Below, piece by piece: positions 26,034-33,721 of a stretch of DNA of 64,000 nucleotides. The DNA comes from Ktedonosporobacter rubrisoli. GTDB taxonomy: Bacteria; Chloroflexota; Ktedonobacteria; Ktedonobacterales; Ktedonobacteraceae. How positions within the stretch are numbered: position 1 is the first letter of the stretch; each line of letters opens with the position of its first letter. The stretch covers positions 1,736,001 to 1,800,000 of the forward strand of contig NZ_CP035758.1 in NCBI RefSeq assembly GCF_004208415.1, in the 5' to 3' direction. The notes beneath the pieces are model-generated. The model ran no database searches and was not told the origin of the DNA. It saw only the letters and a list, made by a program, of their open reading frames with translations. Both the position numbers and the translations under genes were made by a program.

Positions 26034-27017
26034 TTAAGAATTTTGGGGGCGATATTTAGCGATATACATCTCCATGGCCTCTTCCAGAGCCTCATAGGCA
26101 TGCATGCCGCGATCAATAGCAATCTTGCGGCATTCCCTGGTCAGATCGATGCGTACAGCGTAGCCCAGCTTAGCGCGCTTTGGCTCGTTCTCTTTGCCCG
26201 GACGCGGAGCCGTTTCTGTTGGGAAAGCCGGAGCATAAGTTGCCTCGTGCGGGCGTGGGGCTTCGGGCTGCTGATATTGATATGGTTGTACCGGAGCCAT
26301 ATTTCCCGTCTGAGGGTTGCCCTGGAAAGCGGGGGGCTGCTGGGGGAGCACATCGGGCCGGGAAGGCTGAGAGGCGCTGGCAGATGATTGCTCAAAGTAG
26401 GGCTGGTTTGACTGGTAGGAAGCGACCGGCTGTACGGCCGCTGAATATTGTCCCATCTGAGACTCATGCGGCTCCGCGTATGCCTTATTCTGAGCAGCTA
26501 CAGGAATCGCTTGCCGTTGCTCGGCATAGGCCTGGCCCTGACTCTGAGCCTGGGATGGCGCTTGCTGAGGCTCGAAGTAGGGCTGGGTTTGGGCTTGAGG
26601 AGCGGGTTGGCGCGCCTCGGCATAAGTTTGGCTCTGCGGCTGAGATAGCGGCTGTTGAGGCCCGCTATAAGCTTGATTTTGCGCTTCAGCTGCGGGAGAG
26701 TATTGCTGGCCCTGAGTCTGGGGCGCGACCTGCTGAGGCTCAGGGTAGGCTTGAGGCTGAGGAGCAGGCTGCTGCGTCTCAGCATAGCTTTGGCCCTGGG
26801 GCTGCGAAGAAGCCTGCCGAGGCTCAGGGTAGGCTTGGTTAGGCGCGCGCTGAGCAGGAGCCGAAGCAGCCTGCACTACAGGAGGCGTTGGCGTCGTCGC
26901 AGCCTCCACGATCTTCTGTTCTGCAGTGTCCTGCGTCTCGGGCTTCTGGGCCTCAGTCTGATCCTCGGCCATCTCTTGCTGCAGAATTGTACGAATATTT
27001 TGTCTACGAGCTCTCAT
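26034..27017 (-). CDS. ParA partner: long disordered protein with C-terminal ribbon-helix-helix domain
   Basis: About 327 residues; ATG 27017 (or GTG 27020). The frame begins within 5 bp of the ParA stop, so the two are translationally coupled. The N-terminus (RARRQNIRTILQQEMAED) is basic, like ParA-activating peptides of ParG/ParB proteins. Residues about 55-265 are Gln/Pro/Ala-rich low-complexity repeats of about 16-20 residues, each marked by a tyrosine (AYPEPRQ, SYAETQQ, AYSGPQQ, TYAEARQ, PYFEPQQ and similar). The last 49 residues (KLGYAVRIDLTRECRKIAID, then HAYEALEEAMEMYIAKY) read as a strand-helix-helix DNA-binding domain. It is probably the centromere-binding or adaptor protein of a type Ib-like partition system; the long linker is unusual. 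Confidence 0.7.
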   Translation of the reverse strand: MRARRQNIRTILQQEMAEDQTEAQKPETQDTAEQKIVEAATTPTPPVVQAASAPAQRAPNQAYPEPRQASSQPQGQSYAETQQPAPQPQAYPEPQQVAPQTQGQQYSPAAEAQNQAYSGPQQPLSQPQSQTYAEARQPAPQAQTQPYFEPQQAPSQAQSQGQAYAEQRQAIPVAAQNKAYAEPHESQMGQYSAAVQPVASYQSNQPYFEQSSASASQPSRPDVLPQQPPAFQGNPQTGNMAPVQPYQYQQPEAPRPHEATYAPAFPTETAPRPGKENEPKRAKLGYAVRIDLTRECRKIAIDRGMHAYEALEEAMEMYIAKYRPQNS

Positions 27018-27021
27018 CACG

Positions 27022-27816
27022 TCATCCCCTTACTTTCTCAGCGCTAGCAGCAATGGCAAATACGCTTTCTGCCAGGCGATCCCAATAACGCCCCAACCCC
27101 GGATCAAGCTCAGCTACATCAATATGCATACCAGTGGCATCATTATACTTGGTTGTTTTGCGTGACGGCATATCATAGACAGGGTAGGGTACGTTCTGCG
27201 TATCCTTCATATCTTGTAGGAGGGCAAGCACGTCCTGATGATGCCCCACGTTGCCCTCGAACTGTGTTGGGAGAATGCCCCACACCGTCAAGCCCGGATT
27301 TAAACCATCGCGCACGTCTTCGATCAGGTCCATGGTATCTGTCGTTGCCCGTTCCGCTGCTATCTCTGTCTTAACCGGCACAATCACTTTGTTGGCGGCC
27401 GTAAGCATCAGGATTGTGAAGATACTGATATGGCTGCCCGGTGTGTCGCCGACGACGATATCAAATTCCGGGTAGAGCTTGAGCAGCTTCACAAGTTGCA
27501 CTTGATAGAAATACCCAGGCTTGGCCGTCAATTCGATCTCAGCTTTGGATAGTTCATCGTGCGCCGGTAAGAGGTAAAGATTCTCCTTGATCTCGACGGG
27601 TTCAATGCGTTGCAGGTTCTTGATGGCATCATAAAATGTCGGCTGCTGCTTCTTGTACTTGATGCCAAGGAAGTGGAAGCTAGCCGTTCCCTGTGGATCG
27701 CCATCAATAAATAGGCATCTCTTGCCCAGCCTGGCAAAGGCATAAGCAAGATGTACAGCGGTGGGGGTTTTACCAGACCCACCTTTTCCATTGACAACGC
27801 CTACGACCTCGGTCAT
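27022..27816 (-). CDS. parA: ParA/MinD-family partition ATPase
   Basis: Deviant Walker A VVNGKGGSGKTPTAVHLA, with the signature lysine kept but Pro where Thr is usual after GKT. Walker A' is FIDGDPQGTASF; the Walker B region is IVVGDTPGSH. About 264 residues from ATG 27816; GTG 27843 has a better-spaced ribosome site (AAGGAG) and would add nine residues. There is no N-terminal HTH, so it is the small (type Ib-like) ParA. It would bind DNA nonspecifically with ATP and move cargo bound by the partner protein encoded just downstream. Promoter and candidate centromere lie at 27857-27956. Confidence 0.85.
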   Translation of the reverse strand: MTEVVGVVNGKGGSGKTPTAVHLAYAFARLGKRCLFIDGDPQGTASFHFLGIKYKKQQPTFYDAIKNLQRIEPVEIKENLYLLPAHDELSKAEIELTAKPGYFYQVQLVKLLKLYPEFDIVVGDTPGSHISIFTILMLTAANKVIVPVKTEIAAERATTDTMDLIEDVRDGLNPGLTVWGILPTQFEGNVGHHQDVLALLQDMKDTQNVPYPVYDMPSRKTTKYNDATGMHIDVAELDPGLGRYWDRLAESVFAIAASAEKVRG

Positions 27817-27852
27817 GGCAAGCAAATCTCCTCTCTCTTGCACTAAGGTCAC

Positions 27853-28273
27853 TCCTTTCTAGATTGTATACATTTCTTTCTTTCTCGTCAATATGCTTTT
27901 CTAGATAGGACCGGCTTCTAGATCCCTTGTTTTTAAGGCTATCTACTTTTCTAGATTTCTATATTTATCTCTTGCTCTGAATCTGGCATACTATAAGACG
28001 GCATGGCATGCTAAGCATTAAATATTGTTTTTGCATATTATATGCTAAATATAATATATAACTCTTAAAATGTGGTAAAGAGCCTGTTGATAAGCTGAGC
28101 TTTTCCCTAATTTAGGGGAAATATAGTAATAAATATGAATCTTATTGTGTAATATAGAAACTCACATTTTTACACATCACATATTTTGAATAGAGATAGA
28201 TCCAGGACGATTGGCATATTGGCGATGGGAAGAAAGTGTGTATGCCCAGGCGATTGCTCAGTGGCCTGGGAGG
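27853..28273. other. AT-rich region upstream of parA
   Basis: 420 bp, strikingly AT-rich from about 27960 to 28200, with TTCTAGAT repeats next to parA and no supported gene. It is the likely promoter and centromere region of the partition genes. The far end is the 3' flank of the XRE gene at 28274. Confidence 0.55.
27857..27956. repeat. Four direct TTCTAGAT repeats, candidate centromere/operator
   Basis: TTCTAGAT occurs at 27857-27864, 27899-27906, 27916-27923 and 27949-27956, all in the same orientation, three of them preceded by T runs. The core TCTAGA is palindromic. Position just upstream of parA, and a ribbon-helix-helix partner encoded downstream, make this a good candidate for a parS/parC-type site and operator. 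Confidence 0.55.
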
Positions 28274-29128
28274 CTAGCGGATCGCCTGGACTACCTGCGA
28301 ATCTCCCAACAGGGCCAGCTTCTGTGGCGTATCAGCTTCTGGCAAAGGTGTATAGATGACCATGCGCAAATCGGGGGCATCAGTGACCTGGAAAGTAGTG
28401 GGTTGAAGGACCAGCCTTCCAAACAGAGGATGGTTCAGTTCTTTTTTCTCAGTGTGCGTGACCTGGAGCGCGTGCTGTGACCACCAGGCACGAAACTGCG
28501 GGGAAGCTTGCTCTAACTCGGCAACCAACTCCTCTCTCAAAGGCTCTCCCACGTAGCGTTCAGTGCTGGAACGGAACAGCGCTAGCAGGTGCTGCGCAGC
28601 TTGCTCCCAATCGGCCAGGAGTATGTGCCGCGAGGGAGAAGTAAACGTCAGACGAAGGATATTGCGTTCGCGGACAGGAAGAGCGCCGAAGTTGGTCTGA
28701 TAGACGCGCGCCATAGCCTGATTCCAGGCCAGCAGATCGAAGCGAGGATTTGCAATATAGGCAGGAGATGTACCCATGCTATCAAGAATGTGTTGAAGCA
28801 TAGGGCTCACAGCGGTAGTGCAGGGATAAGGCTCGGTGGGCAGTTCCTGGCGAGCCAGCAGAAACAGATGGTTGCGCTCGACATCGTTCAAGTGAAGCAC
28901 CCGGGCCAGGCTCTCCAGAACCTGTGTGGAAACGGTAATAGCGCGTCCCTGCTCCAGGCCTGTATACCAGGTTAAGCCGATACCCGCTATCGCTGCCAAT
29001 TCCTCACGACGCAGCCCCGGCGTTCTACGCCGTGATCTCCCAGGCAGACCCGCAGCTTCCGGCGATATGCGTTCTCTTCGCGTGCGCAAGAAGTGCGCCA
29101 GCTCTTTCCGGCGTTCCTGATCGTTCAT
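28274..29128 (-). CDS. XRE-family regulator with MmyB-like ligand domain
   Basis: 284 residues. The N-terminal HTH (HFLRTRRERISPEAAGL, then RRTPGLRREELAAIAGIGLTWYTGLEQGR) is the hallmark of the MmyB-type XRE group. The C-terminal part (residues about 105-280) is the PAS-like MmyB ligand domain, with FDLLAWNQAMARVY and HPLFGRLVLQPTTFQVTDAPDLRMVIYTPLP. Such regulators control a divergent oxidoreductase gene; here it is the SDR at 29240, 111 bp away. It is paralogous to 43183-44094. Confidence 0.88.
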   Translation of the reverse strand: MNDQERRKELAHFLRTRRERISPEAAGLPGRSRRRTPGLRREELAAIAGIGLTWYTGLEQGRAITVSTQVLESLARVLHLNDVERNHLFLLARQELPTEPYPCTTAVSPMLQHILDSMGTSPAYIANPRFDLLAWNQAMARVYQTNFGALPVRERNILRLTFTSPSRHILLADWEQAAQHLLALFRSSTERYVGEPLREELVAELEQASPQFRAWWSQHALQVTHTEKKELNHPLFGRLVLQPTTFQVTDAPDLRMVIYTPLPEADTPQKLALLGDSQVVQAIR

Positions 29129-29239
29129 GCTCAGCCCATCCTATCAGTTTTTATGCCAGGATAATCACCATTCTGGCTCAGTGATCCAGAGTCTGGCATC
29201 ATTGTATCATGAAAGATTGAGCCAGCGAAGGAGAAGATA

Positions 29240-30064
29240 ATGAAAGAAGTGCACGCTGCGAGCATCTCTAGCTCTACCTTGTTACAAGGGCAAGTGGCTT
29301 TGATTACAGGGGCGAGCCGGGGCATAGGCGCGGCCACTGCTCTGCTGCTTGCCAGGCATGGAGCAGCGATCGGCGTTAATTATTATCAGAATGCTCAACG
29401 AGCGCAAGCAGTTGTCGAGACCATTCGGGCCTCTGGCGGGCGTGCCATTGCTATGCGAGCCAGTGTGGAGAACGTGCACGAGGTTGAGGTCATGGTGCAG
29501 CAAGTGGAGCAGGAATTAGGGCCTATCGACACGCTGGTGCTCAATGCCATTGCCGCCAGCCAGCCAGTCAGGGGAGGCGCCCAGGCTGGCGGTAACTGGA
29601 GTTCCAGGCAATTTCTTAACTCAACCTGGGAGCAATACCAGGAGATCGTGATGCGTCTGCTGGTCGGAGCCTACGTGCCCGCGCGCGTCATCGCTCCCTT
29701 GATGGTTGAGCGCAAACACGGCAATATCATTGCCGTGAGCAGCACACTTGCACGTGTCCCATACAGCGGCGCCGGCGCCCTGGCCGCTGGCAAGGCGGGT
29801 GTAGAAGCATTGCTCAAGGCGCTCGTACCGGAACTGGGACCACAGGGCATTCGTGTGAATGTGGTAGCCCCGGGTGCCGTCGAGACTGAAGCTTCGGCCC
29901 CGTATATTCAGGCGCATAAAGAAGCTATCAGCCAGGCTCTGCCTCTACGGCGCGTTGGCCAGCCTGAAGATATTGCTGCCACAATCTTACTTCTGGCCTT
30001 ACCACAGGCCAGCTATCTGACCGGCAACTATCTCGCTGTTGGAGGCGGCAATTACTTGCCTTGA
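29240..30064 (+). CDS. SDR-family protein lacking the catalytic tyrosine
   Basis: 274 residues. GASRGIGAATALLLARHGA binds NAD(P). The serine segment AVSSTLAR is present and the lysine lies 17 residues after the Ser, as usual. At the Tyr position (four before the Lys, in ALAAGKAG) there is Leu. C-terminal: NVVAPGAVETEA and LTGNYLAVGGG are standard. Either the enzyme works through another residue, as some Tyr-less SDRs do, or it is non-catalytic. It is divergent from the MmyB-type regulator and probably controlled by it. Confidence 0.8.
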   Translation: MKEVHAASISSSTLLQGQVALITGASRGIGAATALLLARHGAAIGVNYYQNAQRAQAVVETIRASGGRAIAMRASVENVHEVEVMVQQVEQELGPIDTLVLNAIAASQPVRGGAQAGGNWSSRQFLNSTWEQYQEIVMRLLVGAYVPARVIAPLMVERKHGNIIAVSSTLARVPYSGAGALAAGKAGVEALLKALVPELGPQGIRVNVVAPGAVETEASAPYIQAHKEAISQALPLRRVGQPEDIAATILLLALPQASYLTGNYLAVGGGNYLP

Positions 30065-30182
30065 CGGTAATTGAGAACGCTTCAGTTACAGCTTTGCCAG
30101 GGGAAAGTAGCCATTCTTTGTTGTAGTGTCTTTCTTTGATCGAGCTTGCAGATCAATGTACCAACTAGCAGGAGGAAAATCG

Positions 30183-30512
30183 ATGCTTTTCGAAGTTGTC
30201 ACAAAAAAGAACCCGCTTGGGATCAGTGCTGATGAGTATATGAAGCGTTTACCAGAAGGAGTTGCATACATGAGTGGACTCATGCAGCAAGGGATTATCG
30301 AGCATGCCTGGGTGCGCGTTGGCGAATCAGGAGCATTGTGTATCTTCAATGTTTCTTCGCACGAGCAACTTCTTAAATATCTCTATGAGAATCCACTTAG
30401 CGCGCATGTAGCTTTTCTGATCACACCTCTTGTTCCTGCAGATGTGCTTGATGATAAGAATATCACAGGTTTTATGCATGAAGCAGCCTCTGAGGAAACC
30501 GTACACCAATAG
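30183..30512 (+). CDS. Muconolactone-isomerase-like small protein
   Basis: The start is placed at ATG 30183 (MLFEVVTKKNP) because AGGAGG lies 8 bp upstream. 109 residues with a ferredoxin-like pattern: strand MLFEVVT, helix ISADEYMKRLPEGVAYMSGLMQQG, strand WVRVGESGALCIFNV, helix HEQLLKYLYENPL, last strand VAFLITPLVP. This matches muconolactone-isomerase-like (MIase) proteins, small decameric enzymes, though substrate residues cannot be confirmed. It lies 119 bp downstream of the SDR and may share its transcript. Confidence 0.7.
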   Translation: MLFEVVTKKNPLGISADEYMKRLPEGVAYMSGLMQQGIIEHAWVRVGESGALCIFNVSSHEQLLKYLYENPLSAHVAFLITPLVPADVLDDKNITGFMHEAASEETVHQ

Positions 30513-30815
30513 TCTCATGTTTGCCTTGACAAGGAAGGCATGGGCAGAAATAGCTTCACAATTCTGTATTGAACTGACGCCAGACTGAGCTGTGGGGGAG
30601 GCGCCTGTCAAGCTTGAGGGCAAGCGTCTCTCTTCGTGAAAATGCTAACAAAGGCGCCAGGTGATCGAAGTTTACTCTTTTTGTCTGCGAAGCTTGCATG
30701 ATAGTATATACGTGTCTGCGAGATGAGCTATTTCCAGATTGGTTTCTTGTCAGCTCTATGATGGCTGCTGCAGGAAAAGTTCTGCTGCAATCTTCCCTGA
30801 AAGGATGTAAGAAAG

Positions 30816-31700
30816 ATGACCCAGGCCGACGAAAGCCAGGCAAACCGATTATTAAAGTATTCAGACGACGCGCGTTTATTGATTATCAATGCCGATGATT
30901 TTGGCCGCTCGCATGCCAGCAATGAGGCGACTTTTCGTGCGCTCAAGGCGGGAGTGGTCAGCTCAACCACTTTGATGGTTCCCTGCCCCTGGGCCTTGCA
31001 TGCCATGCAGCTGCTCTCTGAACATCCCGATATCGCCTTTGGGGTTCACCTGACAGTCGTCTGCGATGTGCCCCATTATCGCTGCAGACCCCTTACTTCC
31101 AGAGATAAGGTGCCATCGCTGGTTGATGAGAGCGGCTTTTTTTATGCTACCGAGCGCATTCCAGAGTGGCTGGCTCAGCTCAAGCTCGGAGAGCTGGAAG
31201 TCGAGTTCCGCGCGCAGATTGAAGCTGTGCTGGCGGCTTCGCTGAGGTCGACCCATCTGGATTGGCATTGCTTATATAATGGCGGCCGCGCCGATATTTT
31301 TGAGATGACTGTCAAGCTGGCAAAAGAATATGGCCTGGCCATGCGCGTCTTTGATCCAGCAGCGGGCGAAGGCTTGCGGCGCCAGGGCTTGCCAAGCAAT
31401 GACCACAATGTTTTGGATAGCTATAGCCTGGATATAGCCGAGAAATCAGCCCTCTATGCCAGAGCTTTGCGTGAACTACCACAAGGTTTGAGCGAATGGG
31501 CAGTGCATCCGGCCCTAGACACTCCTGAGATGCAAGCTATAGAGCCCCAAAGCTGGCGGGTGCGCGTGACGGATTTTGACTTTTTGATCTCATCGCAAGC
31601 TCATGAGATTATCGAACAGGAAGGGATTGTACTGCTAAGCTACAAGCCTCTGCAGAAGGCGTGGCAAGAGAGGAAACCAGGGTCAGAGACAAGCCGCTAA
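30816..31700 (+). CDS. ChbG/HpnK (YdjC)-family carbohydrate deacetylase
   Basis: 294 residues. LLIINADDFGRSHASNEA carries the NADDFG metal motif of the YdjC fold. Further ligands are likely the His in GVHLTVV and in STHLDWHCLYNG, and WAVHPA near the C-terminus. Family members remove N-acetyl groups from chito-oligosaccharides or related glycans with a divalent metal. There is no signal peptide, so it acts in the cytoplasm. It is convergent with the CocE-like gene 26 bp away. Confidence 0.85.
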   Translation: MTQADESQANRLLKYSDDARLLIINADDFGRSHASNEATFRALKAGVVSSTTLMVPCPWALHAMQLLSEHPDIAFGVHLTVVCDVPHYRCRPLTSRDKVPSLVDESGFFYATERIPEWLAQLKLGELEVEFRAQIEAVLAASLRSTHLDWHCLYNGGRADIFEMTVKLAKEYGLAMRVFDPAAGEGLRRQGLPSNDHNVLDSYSLDIAEKSALYARALRELPQGLSEWAVHPALDTPEMQAIEPQSWRVRVTDFDFLISSQAHEIIEQEGIVLLSYKPLQKAWQERKPGSETSR

Positions 31701-31726
31701 AAGTGCCTGCCCCTGACATAACGAGC

Positions 31727-33391
31727 TTAGCGCGGAATGATCGGTAGAATGAGCGCCGAAGGGTGCTCGGCATCGTGGTAGATTTGCTGCTCAGCGGTAA
31801 TAAACTCGCTGGTCTTGCCCAGTGGCGCACCAGTGTTTAGATTGCGATCAAACTTGGGAAATGCGCTCGATGAGACCTCTAAACCGATGCGATGGCCGGC
31901 CTTAAAGACCTGCGCGGTATCCCAACATTCAATCGTGTATTTGTAAACCTTGCCCGGCTCAATGAGCTCAGGCTTATCCATCCCGTTGCGGAAACGCGCA
32001 CGCACCATGCCATCACAGAGACGCTGACGGAAACCTGTGGGCCAGACATCTATCAGTTTCGCCGTGAAGTCTGTATCAAAGGCTGACGAGGTGGCGTAGA
32101 GCTCAAGGCGGATCGGCCCGGTGACCTCGACATCCTGCGTCAAGACCTCGGTCACATACACCAGTACATCGTCGCGACGCTCAACTGCTGCATAGTCATC
32201 GGGACCACCGATCTGCGATGAGGTCTCGTCGGAGATGAAGGGCACGGGACGCGCCGGATCATATTGATAGGTATCGGCGGGCTCATTGCCCTCGGCGGCC
32301 TGGGTCGAGAGGCTCCCATCGCCAAAGAGACTGTTAGCTCTGCCTCCACTGTGTAGATAGTAGCGTGTCCACTGCGTGCGCGCAAGCGGCCATTCGTACT
32401 CGTCGCGCCAGGTATTCTCTCCCATGATAAAGATACGCGCCGTCGCTCTCTGGCTGGCGCTGGTGCCCGCCTCAGTTGGCTTGAGCCAGCGATCGAACCA
32501 GCTGGTATATTCGCCATTCATGTCGATAAGCGCGTCGGGACCAAAATCAATCTCGCCAAGTTTGGCAGTCGTATTAAACTGGTGGCCCCAGGGTCCCATC
32601 AGCATACGCTGGCTGGCGCGCACTTCGGGCGTGGCTCCTTGCGTAGTCATGCCATTGAAGTTGAGCGGTGTGCCAATCTCCTCATCGTCATACCAGCCAG
32701 AAATGTGGAGTACGGGCACATTGATGCGATCGAACTTGTTCTGGTAACGCTCTCGTTCCCAATATTCATCGAGCTGCGTGTGCTCAAAGTCAGCGCGCCA
32801 GTGTTGGTTATAGCGACCCGCACGCTCGTCCATCGTGAGCAAGGGGAGATGCTCGTAAACCTGAGACCAGGATACTGTCTCCATCGGCTGATTCATGCGC
32901 CCACTGACCAGGTGGAGCCAGCAGAGATGCATAGGCGAAGGCAGGCCTGTTGGTGTCTCAACAAATGGATCTGAGGGAGATACTCCCACGATCATCGCCT
33001 TGAGATGCGGTGGAGTAAGCAGCGCTGTAAGCCACTGGATACGGCCCGGATATGAACTACCGATCGTGCCAATAGCGCCGCTTGACCAGGGCTGAATAGC
33101 CAGCCATTCAATCGTATCGTAGCCATCTTGCGCATCGTTTACGTAAGGCGTGAACTCGCCATCAGAATCGCCGCGTCCCCGTACATCCATGGCCACAAAG
33201 ACATAGCCATGCTTGACGAAGGGAAGCGCGCGCTGATAAACCGCCATATTAGCCTTAACATAAGGAGTGCGGTAGAGCACAACTGGCCGCCTCTGCTCCT
33301 CGCCGAGCGGGAAATAGATATCTGCCGACAGGGTAATGCCGTCGCGCACCGGGACGCGCTGGTCAAACGCAATACGCAGATCTGAGTTCAT
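31727..33391 (-). CDS. CocE/NonD-family (S15-type) hydrolase
   Basis: The start is placed at ATG 33391 (MNSDLRIAFDQRVPVRDG) with AAAGGA upstream. About 554 residues. VPVRDGITLSADIYFP begins the alpha/beta fold, VAMDVRGRGDSDG and TIGSSYPGRIQWL hold the nucleophile serine (GxSYxG), and QFNTTAKLGEIDFGPDA lies before the cap. The C-terminal jelly-roll (TGPIRLELYATSSAFDTDFTAKLIDVWPTG) is the X-Pro-dipeptidyl-peptidase C-terminal domain. Relatives hydrolyse esters (cocaine esterase) or beta-lactams and peptides; the substrate is unknown. A long inverted repeat lies about 200 bp upstream. Confidence 0.85.
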   Translation of the reverse strand: MNSDLRIAFDQRVPVRDGITLSADIYFPLGEEQRRPVVLYRTPYVKANMAVYQRALPFVKHGYVFVAMDVRGRGDSDGEFTPYVNDAQDGYDTIEWLAIQPWSSGAIGTIGSSYPGRIQWLTALLTPPHLKAMIVGVSPSDPFVETPTGLPSPMHLCWLHLVSGRMNQPMETVSWSQVYEHLPLLTMDERAGRYNQHWRADFEHTQLDEYWERERYQNKFDRINVPVLHISGWYDDEEIGTPLNFNGMTTQGATPEVRASQRMLMGPWGHQFNTTAKLGEIDFGPDALIDMNGEYTSWFDRWLKPTEAGTSASQRATARIFIMGENTWRDEYEWPLARTQWTRYYLHSGGRANSLFGDGSLSTQAAEGNEPADTYQYDPARPVPFISDETSSQIGGPDDYAAVERRDDVLVYVTEVLTQDVEVTGPIRLELYATSSAFDTDFTAKLIDVWPTGFRQRLCDGMVRARFRNGMDKPELIEPGKVYKYTIECWDTAQVFKAGHRIGLEVSSSAFPKFDRNLNTGAPLGKTSEFITAEQQIYHDAEHPSALILPIIPR

Positions 33392-33721
33392 AATGAAGGT
33401 CCTTTCCTGGAACATGAGCAAAAATACAAAAGTTGCTTGGGCGCGCACGAACAGTGCAACCATTCTATTCTTAACATAAATTGGGGAGCTTGTACAGCCA
33501 TGTTCACTAAACTGCCAGGCAAGCGCTGTTTCGGATGAGGATTCAGAGGACCGTGCAGTCGCGGGAAAGGCCTGCTCTCCACTACCTTCTCCATACGTAT
33601 GACTGCACGTATATACCTGCTGTCGTACGTATGGAGAAAAGCCCGAGAGATTTATAACTGCCTGATAAATTTCATCTCGAACGTTACAAAACCTTGCTAC
33701 TCAGACAGCATGGCCTTCGTG
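33392..33721. other. Intergenic region with long inverted repeat
   Basis: 330 bp between the 3' end of the DHA2 exporter and the CocE-like gene (both minus). Besides the repeat at 33587-33638 nothing coding was supported. It should contain the CocE-like promoter. Confidence 0.5.
33587..33638 (-). promoter_or_regulatory. 17-bp inverted repeat: operator or terminator
   Basis: Arms 33587-33603 (TTCTCCATACGTATGAC) and 33622-33638 pair with one mismatch around an 18-nt loop. Each arm also contains a short palindrome (CATACGTATG; GTACGTAT), so it may be two operator sites instead. It follows the exporter stop (33722) on the minus strand and precedes the CocE-like gene. Confidence 0.45.

Noticed and set aside
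29129..29239. TGCCAG/CTGGCA words between the XRE and SDR genes as an operator
   Set aside because: Irregular spacing and no palindromic symmetry beyond short chance matches.
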